Part shown: positions 13,256 to 27,290 of the stretch, piece after piece
Position numbering within the stretch: the first letter of the stretch is position 1
Layout of the letters: each line of letters starts with the position of its first letter
Assembly: GCF_051014685.1 (NCBI RefSeq)
Contig: NW_027478902.1
Coordinates: forward strand, 186,001 to 250,000
Origin: Ptiloglossa arizonensis
Lineage: Eukaryota > Arthropoda > Insecta > Hymenoptera > Colletidae
Length of the DNA: 64,000 bases
Direction: 5' to 3'
The notes under the pieces: model-generated
What the model saw: the letters and a program-made list of their open reading frames with translations, nothing else
Databases searched by the model: none
Told to the model about the DNA's origin: nothing
Made by a program: the position numbers and the translations under genes

Positions 13256-15140
13256 TTATACGTTATACGTTACACGTTATACGTTACACGTTATACGTTA
13301 CACGTTATACGTTACACGTTATACGTTACACGTTATACGTTACACGTTATACGTTACACGTTATACGTTACACGTTATACGTTATACGTTATACGTTATA
13401 CGTTATACGTTATACGTTATACGTTATACGATATACGTTATACGTTATACGTTATACGTTATACGTTATACGTTATACGTTATACGTTATACGTTATACG
13501 TTACACGTTATACGTTACACGTTATACGTTACACGTTATACGTTACACGTTATACGTTATACGTTATACGTTATACGTTATACGTTATACGTTATACGTT
13601 ATACGTTATACGTTATACGTTATACGTTATACGTTATACGATATACGTCATAGGTTACACGATACACGTTATACGTTACACGTAATATGTAATACGTTAT
13701 ACGTTTTACGTTATTCGATATACGTTATACGTTATACGTTATACGTTATACGTTATACGTTATACGTTATACGTTATACGTTATACGTTATACGTTATAC
13801 GTTATACGTTATACGTTATACGTTATACGTTATACGTTATACGTTATACGTTATACGTTATACGTTATACGTTATACGTTACACGTTATACGTTACACGT
13901 TATACGTTACACGTTATACGTTACACGTTATACGTTATACGTTATACGTTATACGTTATACGTTATACGTTATACGTTATACGTTATACGTTATACGTTA
14001 CACGTTATACGTTATACGTCACACGTTATACGTTACACGTTACACGTTATACGTTACACGTTATACGTTATACGTTATACGTTATACGTTATACGTTATA
14101 CGTTATAGGTTATACGTTATACGTTATACGTTATACGTTATACGTTATACGTTATACGTTATACGTTATACGTTATACGTTATACGTTATACGTTATACG
14201 TTATTCGTTATACGTTATACGTTATACGTTATACGTTATAAGTTATACGTTATACGTTATACGTTATACGTTATACGTTATACGTTATATAATACTTTAT
14301 ACGTTATACGTTACACGTTACACGTTATACGTTATACGTCACACGTAATACGTTATACGTTATACGTTATACGTTATACGTTATACGTTATACGTTATAC
14401 GTTATACGTTATACGTTATACGTTATACGTTATACGTTATACGTTATACGTTATACGTTATACGTCACACGTTATACGTTATACGTTTCACGTTATACGT
14501 TATACTTTATACGTTATACGTTATACGTTATACGTTATACGTTATACGTTATACGTTATTCGTTATACGTTATACGTTATACGTTATACGTTATAAGTTA
14601 TACGTTATACGTTATACGTTATACGTTATACGTTATACGTTATATAATACTTTATACGTTATACGTTACACGTTACACGTTATACGTTATACGTCACACG
14701 TAATACGTTATACGTTATACGTTATACGTTATACGTTATACGTTATACGTTATACGTTATACGTTATACGTTATACGTTATACGTTATACGTTATACGTT
14801 ATACGTTACACGTTATACGTTATACGTCACACGTTATACGTTATACGTTTCACGTTATACGTTATACTTTATACGTTATACGTTATACGTTATACGTTAT
14901 ACGTTATACGTTATACGTTATACGTTATACGTTATACGTTATACGTTATACGTTATACGTTACACGTTATACGTTATACGTTATACGATATACGTTATAC
15001 GTTATACGTTATACGTTATACGTTATACGTTATACGTTATACGTTATACGTTATACGTTATACGTTATACGTTATACGTTATACGTTATACGTTATACGT
15101 TATACGTTATATGTTATACGTTATACGTAATATGTAATAC
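13256..15140 (+). repeat. Dimers, C module and a 355-bp tandem pair with D junctions
   Basis: Dimers at 13268-13382, one ATATACG near 13430, and a C module at 13641 repeat the arrangement at 7.0-7.9 kb. D junctions at 14285 and 14640 are 355 bases apart. That number is not a multiple of seven, because the D junction itself drops two bases of phase. Both are preceded by TTATTCG and TTATAAG and followed by TCACACG, TTTCACG and a TTTATACG. From 14.88 to 15.11 kb the array is nearly pure canonical unit. Confidence 0.85.
14285..14350 (+). repeat. Phase-breaking junction D (TTATATAATAC; 11 copies)
   Basis: TTATATAATAC followed by TTTATACG puts 19 bases where three units would take 21, shifting the phase by two. 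It is followed by a TTACACG doublet and TCACACG, then TAAT. Copies begin at 9346, 14285, 14640, 21928, 23780, 45106, 51503, 52690, 53338, 61710 and 62729. Copies from 45 kb onward are preceded by TTATAGG and then a TTATACA unit; the 21.9 and 23.8 kb copies have TTATAGG without TTATACA; the 9.3 and 14 kb copies have TTATAAG instead. The TATATAA string is the best TATA-box-like sequence in the window, but nothing else suggests a promoter. Confidence 0.9.
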
Positions 15141-17860
15141 GTTATACGATTTACGTTATTCGTTATACGTTCTTCGTTATGCGTTGTACGTTATACGTTG
15201 TGCGTTATACGTTACACGTTATACGTTATACGTCACACGTTATACGTTATACGTTATACGTTATACGTTATATGTTATACGTTATGCGTAATATGTAATA
15301 CGTTATACGTTTTACGTTATTCGTTATACGTTCTTCGTTACACGTTGTACGTTATACGTTATTCGTTATACGTTACGCGTTATACGTTATTCGTTATACG
15401 TTATACGTTATACGTTATACGTTATACGTTATACGTTATACGTTATACGTTATTCGTTATACGTTATACGTTATACGTTATACGTTACCCGTTATACGTT
15501 ATACGTTACACGTCATACGTTATACGTTATACGTTATACGTTACACGTTATACGTTATACGTTATACGTTATACGTTATACGTTATACGTTACACGTTAT
15601 ACGTTACACGTTATACGTTACACGTTATACGTTACACGTTATACGTTACACGTTATACGCTACACGTTATACGTTATACGTTACACGTTATACGTTACAC
15701 GTTATACGTTACACGTTATACGTTACACGTTATACGTTACACGTTATACGTTACACGTTATACGTTACACGTTATACGTTATACGTTATACGTTATATGT
15801 TATACGTTATACGTTATACGTTATACGTTATACGTTATACGTTATACGTTATACGTTACATGTTATACGTTATACGTTATACGATATACGTCATAGGTTA
15901 CACGATACACGTTATACGTTACACGTAATATGTAATACGTTATACGTTTTACGTTATTCGATATACGTTATACGTTATACGTTATACGTTATACGTTATA
16001 CGTTACACGTTATACGTTACACGTTATACGTTACACGTTATACGTTATACGTTATACGTTATACGTTATACGTTATACGTTATACGTTATACGTTATATG
16101 TTATACGTTATACGTAATATGTAATACGTTATACGATTTACGTTATTCGTTATACGTTCTTCGTTATGCGTTGTACGTTATACGTTGTGCGTTATACGTT
16201 ACACGTTATACGTTATACGTCACACGTTATACGTTATACGTTATACGTTATACGTTATATGTTATACGTTATGCGTAATATGTAATACGTTATACGTTTT
16301 ACGTTATTCGTTATACGTTCTTCGTTACACGTTGTACGTTATACGTTATTCGTTATACGTTACGCGTTATACGTTATTCGTTATACGTTATACGTTATAC
16401 GTTATACGTTATACGTTATACGTTATACGTTATTCGTTATACGTTATACGTTATACGTTATACGTTACCCGTTATACGTTATACGTTACACGTTATACGT
16501 TATACGTTATACGTTATACGTTATACGTCATAGCTTACACGATACACGTTATACGTCATACGTTATACGTTACAATTATACGTCACACGTTATACGTTAT
16601 ACGTTACACGTTATACGTTATACCTTATACGTTATACGTTATACGTTATACGTTAAAAGTTATACGTTATACGTTACACGTTATACGTTATACGTTATAC
16701 GTTATACGTTATACGTTATACGTTATACGTTATACGTTATACGTTATACGTTATACGTTATACGTTATACGATTTACGTTATTCGTTATACGTTCTTCGT
16801 TATGCGTTGTACGTTATACGTTGTGCGTTATACGTTACACGTTATACGTTATACGTCACACGTTATACGTTATACGTTATACGTTATACGTTATATGTTA
16901 TACGTTATGCGTAATATGTAATACGTTATACGTTTTACGTTATTCGTTATACGTTCTTCGTTACACGTTGTACGTTATACGTTATTCGTTATACGTTACG
17001 CGTTATACGTTATTCGTTATACGTTATACGTTATACGTTATACGTTATACGTTATACGTTATACGTTATTCGTTATACGTTATACGTTATACGTTATACG
17101 TTACCCGTTATACGTTATACGTTACACGTTATACGTTATACGTTATACGTTATACGTTATACGTTATACGTCATAGCTTACACGATACACGTTATACGTC
17201 ATACGTTATACGTTACAATTATACGTCACACGTTATACGTTATACGTTACACGTTATACGTTATACCTTATACGTTATACGTTATACGTTATACGTTAAA
17301 AGTTATACGTTATACGTTACACGTTATACGTTATACGTTACACGTTATACGTTATACGTTACACGTTATACGTTATACGTTATACGTTATACGTTATACG
17401 TTATACGTTATACGTTATACGTTATACGTTATACGTTATACGTTATACGTTATACGTTACACGTTATACGTTACACGTTATACGTTACACGTTATACGTT
17501 ACACGTTATACGTTACACGTTATACGTTATACGTTATACGTTATACGTTATACGTTATACGTTACACGTTATACGTTACACGTTATACGTTACACGTTAT
17601 ACGTTACACGTTATACGTTACACGTTATACGTTACACGTTATACGTTACACGTTATACGTTACACGTTATACGTTACACGTTATACGTTATACGTTATAC
17701 GTTATACGTTATACGTTATACGTTATACGTTCTACGTTATACGTTATACGTTATACGTTATACGTTATACGTTATACGTTATACGTTATACGTTCTACTT
17801 TATACGTTATACGTTACACGTTACACGTTATACGTTATACGTTAAACGTTATACGTCATA
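15141..17860 (+). repeat. Three A1-led blocks with dimers and B modules
   Basis: A1 modules start at 15149, 16136 and 16772. The second and third are 636 bases apart and reappear as a pair at 23981 and 24617, a constant offset of 7,845. The first block has no B module; it runs into dimers and a TTACATG near 15855, then a C module at 15884, a layout shared with 18.7-19.6 kb. B modules with the 13-bp junction are at 16528 and near 17170. An F anchor at 17793 closes the segment. Confidence 0.85.
16528..16589 (+). repeat. Anchor module B (TCATAGC type; about 50 copies)
   Basis: The most frequent anchor. TCATAGC is followed by TTACACG, ATACACG, TCATACG, then a phase-breaking junction and TCACACG. 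Three junction alleles occur: TTACAATTATACG, 13 bp and so one base short (most copies); TTACACG plus TTATACG, 14 bp and in phase (near 17890, 25807, 26479, 54673, 54925, 57289, 57541); and TTAACG, a 6-bp unit (near 29724, 32563, 36478, 39302, 42708, 49168). Two copies (22.56 and 24.41 kb) read ACAATAATACG, and the 8.4-kb copy has ACAATTACACG. The units TTATACC and TTAAAAG (or TTAATAG) lie downstream. TCATAGC carries TAG and ends many of the open frames. Confidence 0.93.
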
Positions 17861-17862
17861 GC
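17793..17862 (+). repeat. Anchor F (TTCTACTTT leading into B; 9 copies)
   Basis: TTCTACTTTATACG loses one CG (ACTTT for ACGTT) but keeps 14 bases, so phase is held. It is followed by a TTACACG doublet and TTAAACG, and a B module starts 63 bases after it. Copies start at 17793, 25715, 26387, 29618, 32457, 36372, 39197, 42602 and 49062. In the last six, the B module that follows has the 6-bp TTAACG junction; in the first three it has the in-phase junction. The link between F and the B junction allele shows that they spread together as one longer unit. Confidence 0.88.
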
Positions 17863-20108
17863 TTACACGATACACGTTATACGTCATACGTTATACGTTA
17901 CACGTTATACGTCACACGTTATACGTTATACGTTACACGTTATACGTTATACGTTATACGTTATACGTTAAAAGTTATACGTTATACGTTAAACGTTCTA
18001 CGTTATACGTTACACGTTATACGTTATACGTTACACGTTATACGTTATACGTTATACGTTATACGTTATACGTTAAACGTTCTACGTTATACGTTATACG
18101 TTATACGTTATACGTTATACGTTATACGTTATACGTTATACGTTATACGTTATACGTTATACGTTATACGTTATACGTTATACGTTATACGTTATACGTT
18201 ATACGTTATACGTTATACGTTATACGTTATACGTTATACGTTATACGTTATACGTTATACGTTATACGTTATACGTTATACGTTATACGTTATTCGTTAT
18301 ACGTTATACGTTATACGTTATACGTCATAGCTTACACGATACACGTTATACGTCATACGTTATACGTTACAATTATACGTCACACGTTATGCGTTATACG
18401 TTACACGTTATAGGTTATACCTTATACGTTATACGTTATACGTTATACGTTAAAAGTTATACGTTATACGTTACACGTTATACGTTATACGTTACACGTT
18501 ATACGTTATACGTTACACGTTATACGTTATACGTTATACGTTATACGTTATACGTTATACGTTATACGTTATACGTTATACGTTATACGTTATACGTTAT
18601 ACGTTATACGTCACACGTTATACGTTATACGTTACACGTTATACGTTATACGTTATACGTTATACGTTATACGTTATACGTTATACGTTATACGTTATAC
18701 GTTATATGTTATACGTTATACGTAATATGTAATACGTTATACGATTTACGTTATTCGTTATACGTTCTTCGTTATGCGTTGTACGTTATACGTTGTGCGT
18801 TATACGTTACACGTTATACGTTATACGTCACACGTTATACGTTATACGTTATACGTTATACGTTATATGTTATACGTTATGCGTAATATGTAATACGTTA
18901 TACGTTTTACGTTATTCGTTATACGTTCTTCGTTACACGTTGTACGTTATACGTTATTCGTTATACGTTACGCGTTATACGTTATTCGTTATACGTTATA
19001 CGTTATACGTTATACGTTATACGTTATACGTTATACGTTATACGTTATACGTTATTCGTTATACGTTATACGTTATACGTTATACGTTACCCGTTATACG
19101 TTATACGTTACACGTCATACGTTATACGTTATACGTTATACGTTACACGTTATACGTTATACGTTATACGTTATACGTTATACGTTATACGTTACACGTT
19201 ATACGTTACACGTTATACGTTACACGTTATACGTTACACGTTATACGTTACACGTTATACGTTACACGTTATACGTTATACGTTACACGTTATACGTTAC
19301 ACGTTATACGTTACACGTTATACGTTACACGTTATACGTTACACGTTATACGTTACACGTTATACGTTACACGTTATACGTTACACGTTATACGTTATAC
19401 GTTATACGTTATATGTTATACGTTATACGTTATACGTTATACGTTATACGTTATACGTTATACGTTACATGTTATACGTTATACGTTATACGATATACGT
19501 CATAGGTTACACGATACACGTTATACGTTACACGTAATATGTAATACGTTATACGTTTTACGTTATTCGATATACGTTATACGTTATACGTTATACGTTA
19601 TACGTTATACGTTACACGTTATACGTTACACGTTATACGTTACACGTTATACGTTACACGTTATACGTTACACGTTATACGTTACACGTTATACGTTACA
19701 CGTTATACGTTATACGTTATACGTTATACGTTATACGTTATACGTTATACGTTACACGTTATACGTTACACGTTATACGTTGCACGTTATACGTTACACG
19801 TTATACGTTACACGTTATACGTTACACGTTATACGTTACACGTTATACGTTATACGTTACACGTTATACGTTAAACGTTATACGTTAAACGTTATACGTT
19901 ACACGTTATACGTTACACGTTATACGTTACACGTTATACGTTATACGTTATACGTTATACGTTATAAGTTATACGTTATACGTTATACGTTATACGTTGC
20001 ACGTTATACGTTATACGTTATACGTTATACGTTATACGTTATACGTTATACGTTATACGTTATACGTTATACGTTATACGTTATACGTTATATGTTATAC
20101 GTTATACG
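17861..20108 (+). repeat. B modules, long canonical tract, A1 block with dimers and C
   Basis: A B module with the in-phase junction starts at about 17856 and a standard one near 18326. TTAAACG-TTCTACG pairs lie near 17990 and 18075, followed by about 30 canonical units to TTATTCG near 18291. The A1 module at 18744 leads through dimers (19190-19390) to TTACATG, a C module at 19493 and more dimers with a TTGCACG. This repeats the layout of 15.1-16.0 kb at an offset near 3.6 kb. TTATAAG is present near 19965. Confidence 0.82.
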
Positions 20109-21060
20109 TAATATGTGATACGTAATATGTGATACGTTATACGATTTACGTTATTCGTTATACGTTCTTCGTTATGCGTTGTACAGTATACGTTGTGCGC
20201 TATACGTTATACGTTAAACGTGATACATTATACGTTATACGTTATACGTTATACGTTATACGATATACGTTATACGTTATACGTTATACGTTATACGTTA
20301 TACGTTATACGTTATACGTTATACGTTATACGTTATACGTTATGCGTTATACGTTATACGTTATACGTTATACGTCATACGTTATACGTTATACGTTATA
20401 CGTTATACGTTTTACGTTATACGTCATAGGTTACACGATACACGTTGTACGTTATACGTAATATGTAATACGTTATACGTTTTACGTTATTCGTTATACG
20501 TTCTTCGTTACACGTTGTACGTCATACGTTATGCGTTATACGTTACACGTTATATGTTATTCGTTATACGTTATACGTCATACGTTATACGTTATACGTT
20601 ATACGTTATACGTTATACGTTATACGTTATACGTTATACGTTATACGTTATACGTTATACGTTATACGTTATACGTTATACGTTATACGTTATACGTTAT
20701 ACGTTATACGTTATACGTTATACGTTATACGTTATACGTTATACGTTATACGTTATACGTTATACGTTATACGTTATACGTTATACGTTATACGTCATAG
20801 CTTACACGATACACGTTATACGTCATACGTTATACGTTACAATTATACGTCACACGTTATGCGTTATACGTTACACGTTATAGGTTATACCTTATACGTT
20901 ATACGTTATACGTTATACGTTAAAAGTTATACGTTATACGTTACACGTTATACGTTATACGTTACACGTTATACGTTATACGTTACACGTTATACGTTAT
21001 ACGTTATACGTTACACGTTATACGTTAAACGTTATACGTTAAACGTTATACGTTATATGT
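20109..21060 (+). repeat. A2 block with doubled entry (951-bp spacing to next)
   Basis: The A2 module at 20123 follows a copy of TAATATG-TGATACG at 20109, a 14-bp duplication not seen at other A2 modules. The block keeps the full train and a perfect tract ending in a B module near 20797. It resembles the next block at an offset of 951, rising to 965 across the train. A private TCATACG near 20578 interrupts the start of its canonical tract. Confidence 0.85.
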
Positions 21061-22915
21061 TATACGTTATACGTAATATGTGATACGTTATACGATTTAC
21101 GTTATTCGTTATACGTTCTTCGTTATGCGTTGTACAGTATACGTTGTGCGCTATACGTTATACGTTAAACGTGATACATTATACGTTATACGTTATACGT
21201 TATACGTTATACGATATACGTTATACGTTATACGTTATACGTTATACGTTATACGTTATACGTTATACGTTATACGTTATACGTTATACGTTATACGTTA
21301 TACGTTATGCGTTATACGTTATACGTTATACGTTATACGTCATACGTTATACGTTATACGTTATACGTTATACGTTTTACGTTATACGTCATAGGTTACA
21401 CGATACACGTTGTACGTTATACGTAATATGTAATACGTTATACGTTTTACGTTATTCGTTATACGTTCTTCGTTACACGTTGTACGTCATACGTTATGCG
21501 TTATACGTTACACGTTATATGTTATTCGTTATACGTTATACGTTATACGTTATACGTTATACGTTATACGTTATACGTTATACGTTATACGTTATACGTT
21601 ATACGTTATACGTTATACGTTATACGTTATACGTTATACGTTATACGTTATACGTTATACGTTATACGTTATACGTTATACGTTATACGTTATACGTTAT
21701 ACGTTATACGTTATACGTTATACGTTATACGTTATACGTTATACGTTATACGTTATACGTTATACGTTATACGTTATACGTTATACGTTATACGTTATAC
21801 GTTATACGTTATACGTTATACGTTATACGTTATACGTTATACGTTATACGTTATACGTTATACGTTATACGTTATACGTTATACGTTATACGTTATACGT
21901 TATAGGTTATACGTTATACGTTATACGTTATATAATACTTTATACGTTATACGTTACACGTTACACGTTATACGTTATACGTCACACGTAATACGTTATA
22001 CGTTATACGTTATACGTTATACGTTATACGTTATACGTTATACGTTATACGTTATACGTTATACGTTATACGTTATACGTTATACGTTATACGTTATACG
22101 TTATACGTTATACGTTATACGTTATACGATTTACGTTATTCGTTATACGTTCTTCGTTATGCGTTGTACGTTATACGTTGTGCGTTATACGTTATACGTT
22201 GTGCGTTATACGTTACACGTTATACGTTATACGTCACACGTTATACGTTATACGTTATACGTTATACGTTATATGTAATACGTTATACGTTTTACGTTAT
22301 TCGTTATACGTTCTTCGTTACACGTTGTACGTTATACGTTATTCGTTATACGTTACGCGTTATACGTTATTCGTTATACGTTATACGTTATACGTTATAC
22401 GTTATACGTTATACGTTATACGTTATTCGTTATACGTTATACGTTATACGTTATACGTTACCCGTTATACGTTATACGTTACACGTTATACGTTATACGT
22501 TATACGTTATACGTTATACGTCATAGCTTACACGATACACGTTATACGTCATACGTTATACGTTACAATAATACGTCACACGTTATACGTTATACGTTAC
22601 ACGTTATACGTTATACCTTATACGTTATACGTTATACGTTATACGTTAAAAGTTATACGTTATACGTTACACGTTATACGTTATACGTTATACGTTATAC
22701 GTTATACGTTATACGTTAAAAGTTATACGTTATACGTTACACGTTATACGTTATACGTTACACGTTATACGTTATACGTTACACGTTATACGTTATACGT
22801 TATACGTTATACGTTATACGTTATACGTTATACGTTATACGTTATACGTTATACGTTATACGTTATACGTTACACGTTATACGTTAAACGTTATACGTTA
22901 AACGTTATACGTTAT
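21061..22915 (+). repeat. 1.86-kb tandem unit, copy a
   Basis: Its order is A2 (21074), the train with TCATAGG, a 53-unit perfect tract (21529-21899), TTATAGG, D junction (21928), A1 (22129), B with the rare ACAATAATACG junction (22.56 kb) and TTAAAAG. The block to its right repeats all of these at an offset of 1,859, falling to 1,852 after the perfect tract. The shared rare junction and the extra TTGTGCG in A1 prove recent common origin. Confidence 0.92.
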
Positions 22916-24560
22916 ATGTTATACGTTATACGTAATATGTGATACGTTATACGATTTACGTTATTCGTTATACGTTCTTCGTTATGCGTTGTACAGTATA
23001 CGTTGTGCGCTATACGTTATACGTTAAACGTGATACATTATACGTTATACGTTATACGTTATACGTTATACGATATACGTTATACGTTATACGTTATACG
23101 TTATACGTTATACGTTATACGTTATACGTTATACGTTATACGTTATACGTTATACGTTATACGTTATGCGTTATACGTTATACGTTATACGTTATACGTC
23201 ATACGTTATACGTTATACGTTATACGTTATACGTTTTACGTTATACGTCATAGGTTACACGATACACGTTGTACGTTATACGTAATATGTAATACGTTAT
23301 ACGTTTTACGTTATTCGTTATACGTTCTTCGTTACACGTTGTACGTCATACGTTATGCGTTATACGTTACACGTTATATGTTATTCGTTATACGTTATAC
23401 GTTATACGTTATACGTTATACGTTATACGTTATACGTTATACGTTATACGTTATACGTTATACGTTATACGTTATACGTTATACGTTATACGTTATACGT
23501 TATACGTTATACGTTATACGTTATACGTTATACGTTATACGTTATACGTTATACGTTATACGTTATACGTTATACGTTATACGTTATACGTTATACGTTA
23601 TACGTTATACGTTATACGTTATACGTTATACGTTATACGTTATACGTTATACGTTATACGTTATACGTTATACGTTATACGTTATACGTTATACGTTATA
23701 CGTTATACGTTATACGTTATACGTTATACGTTATACGTTATACGTTATACGTTATAGGTTATACGTTATACGTTATACGTTATATAATACTTTATACGTT
23801 ATACGTTACACGTTACACGTTATACGTTATACGTCACACGTAATACGTTATACGTTATACGTTATACGTTATACGTTATACGTTATACGTTATACGTTAT
23901 ACGTTATACGTTATACGTTATACGTTATACGTTATACGTTATACGTTATACGTTATACGTTATACGTTATACGTTATACGATTTACGTTATTCGTTATAC
24001 GTTCTTCGTTATGCGTTGTACGTTATACGTTGTGCGTTATACGTTATACGTTGTGCGTTATACGTTACACGTTATACGTTATACGTCACACGTTATACGT
24101 TATACGTTATACGTTATACGTTATATGTAATACGTTATACGTTTTACGTTATTCGTTATACGTTCTTCGTTACACGTTGTACGTTATACGTTATTCGTTA
24201 TACGTTACGCGTTATACGTTATTCGTTATACGTTATACGTTATACGTTATACGTTATACGTTATACGTTATACGTTATTCGTTATACGTTATACGTTATA
24301 CGTTATACGTTACCCGTTATACGTTATACGTTACACGTTATACGTTATACGTTATACGTTATACGTTATACGTCATAGCTTACACGATACACGTTATACG
24401 TCATACGTTATACGTTACAATAATACGTCACACGTTATACGTTATACGTTACACGTTATACGTTATACCTTATACGTTATACGTTATACGTTATACGTTA
24501 AAAGTTATACGTTATACGTTACACGTTATACGTTATACGTTATACGTTATACGTTATACG
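22916..24560 (+). repeat. 1.86-kb tandem unit, copy b
   Basis: It matches the previous unit from A2 (22933) to TTAAAAG near 24.50 kb. The only length difference seen is in the perfect tract, 52 units (23388-23751) against 53. After about 24.55 kb it continues into an A1 module (24617), where the first unit continues into another TTAAAAG and dimer-type sequence instead, so the duplication boundary lies there. Confidence 0.92.
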
Positions 24561-27290
24561 TTATACGTTATACGTTATACGTTATACGTTATACGTTATA
24601 CGTTATACGTTATACGATTTACGTTATTCGTTATACGTTCTTCGTTATGCGTTGTACGTTATACGTTGTGCGTTATACGTTACACGTTATACGTTATACG
24701 TCACACGTTATACGTTATACGTTATACGTTATACGTTATATGTTATACGTTATGCGTAATATGTAATACGTTATACGTTTTACGTTATTCGTTATACGTT
24801 CTTCGTTACACGTTGTACGTTATACGTTATTCGTTATACGTTACGCGTTATACGTTATTCGTTATACGTTATACGTTATACGTTATACGTTATACGTTAT
24901 ACGTTATACGTTATTCGTTATACGTTATACGTTATACGTTATACGTTACCCGTTATACGTTATACGTTACACGTTATACGTTATACGTTATACGTTATAC
25001 GTTATACGTCATAGCTTACACGATACACGCTATACGTCATACGTTATACGTTACAATTATACGTCACACGTTATACGTTATACGTTACACGTTATACGTT
25101 ATACCTTATACGTTATACGTTATACGTTATACGTTAAAAGTTATACGTTATACGTTACACGTTATACGTTATACGTTACACGTTATACGTTATACGTTAC
25201 ACGTTATACGTTATACGTTATACGTTATACGTTATACGTTGTACGTTATACGTTATACGTTATACGTTATACGTTATACGTTATACGTTATACGTTACAC
25301 GTTATACGTTACACGTTATACGTTACACGTTATACGTTACACGTTATACGTTACACGTTATACGTTACACGTTATACGTTATACGTTATACGTTATACGT
25401 TACACGTTATACGTTACACGTTATACGTTACACGTTATACGTTACACGTTATACGTTACACGTTATACGTTACACGTTATACGTTACACGTTATACGTTA
25501 CACGTTATACGTTACACGTTATACGTTATACGTTACACGTTAAAAGTTATACGTTATACGTTAAACGTTCTACGTTATACGTTACACGTTATACGTTATA
25601 CGTTAAACGTTATACGTTATACGTTATACGTTATACGTTATACGTTATACGTTCTACGTTATACGTTATACGTTATACGTTATACGTTATACGTTATACG
25701 GTATACGTTATACGTTCTACTTTATACGTTATACGTTACACGTTACACGTTATACGTTATACGTTAAACGTTATACGTCATAGCTTACACGATACACGTT
25801 ATACGTCATACGTTATACGTTACACGTTATACGTCACACGTTATACGTTATACGTTACACGTTATACGTTATACGTTATACGTTATACGTTAAAAGTTAT
25901 ACGTTATACGTTAAACGTTCTACGTTATACGTTACACGTTATACGTTATACGTTACACGTTATACGTTATACGTTATACGTTACACGTTATACGTTACAC
26001 GTTATACGTTACACGTTATACGTTACACGTTATACGTTATACGTTATACGTTATACGTTATACGTTATACGTTACACGTTATACGTTACACGTTATACGT
26101 TACACGTTATACGTTACACGTTATACGTTACACGTTATACGTTACACGTTATACGTTACACGTTATACGTTACACGTTATACGTTACACGTTATACGTTA
26201 TACGTTACACGTTAAAAGTTATACGTTATACGTTAAACGTTCTACGTTATACGTTACACGTTATACGTTATACGTTAAACGTTATACGTTATACGTTATA
26301 CGTTATACGTTATACGTTATACGTTCTACGTTATACGTTATACGTTATACGTCATACGTTATACGTTATACGTTATACGTTATACGTTCTACTTTATACG
26401 TTATACGTTACACGTTACACGTTATACGTTATACGTTAAACGTTATACGTCATAGCTTACACGATACACGTTATACGTCATACGTTATACGTTACACGTT
26501 ATACGTCACACGTTATACGTTATACGCTACACGTTATACGTTATACGTTATACGTTATACGTTAAAAGTTATACGTTATACGTTAAACGTTCTACGTTAT
26601 ACGTTACACGTTATACGTTATACGTTACACGTTATACGTTATACGTTATACGTTATACGTTATACGTTAAACGTTCTACGTTATACGTTATACGTTATAC
26701 GTTATACGTTATACGTTATACGTTATACGTTATACGTTATACGTTATACGTTATACGTTATACGTTATACGTTATACGTTATACGTTATACGTTATACGT
26801 TATACGTTATACGTTATACGTTATACGTTATACGTTATACGTTATACGTTATACGTTATACGTTATACGTTATACGTTATACGTTATACGTTATTCGTTA
26901 TACGTTATACGTTATACGTTATTCGTTATACGTTATACGTTATACGTTATACGTCATAGCTTACACGATACACGTTATACGTCATACGTTATACGTTACA
27001 ATTATACGTCACACGTTATGCGTTATACGTTACACGTTATAGGTTATACCTTATACGTTATACGTTATACGTTATACGTTAAAAGTTATACGTTATACGT
27101 TACACGTTATACGTTATACGTTACACGTTATACGTTATACGTTACACGTTATACGTTATACGTTATACGTTATACGTTATACGTTATACGTTATACGTTA
27201 TACGTTATACGTTATACGTTATACGTTATACGTTATACGTTATACGTTACACGTTATACGTTAAACGTTATACGTTAAACGTTATACGTT
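24561..27290 (+). repeat. A1-B block and 672-bp tandem pair
   Basis: The A1 module at 24617 and its B module (near 25010, with CTATACG as a private change at about 25028) lead into dimers. From about 25.11 kb a 672-bp unit (96 heptamers) occurs twice: F anchors at 25715 and 26387, B modules at 25778 and 26450, each followed by TTAAAAG and TTAAACG-TTCTACG. GTATACG near 25700 in the first copy and TCATACG near 26351 in the second distinguish them. The longest open frame of the window (24030-27278) crosses this segment because no unit here carries an in-frame stop; it is not a gene. Confidence 0.85.

Noticed and set aside
24030..27278. A 1,082-codon open frame, and about 130 other plus-strand frames longer than 60 codons
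   Set aside because: All are translations of the heptamer. The three frames give the same seven-residue cycle, starts are arbitrary GTG, TTG or ATG codons in variant units, there are no ribosome-binding sites or codon bias, and the frames end where an anchor unit brings a stop. None is annotated as a gene.
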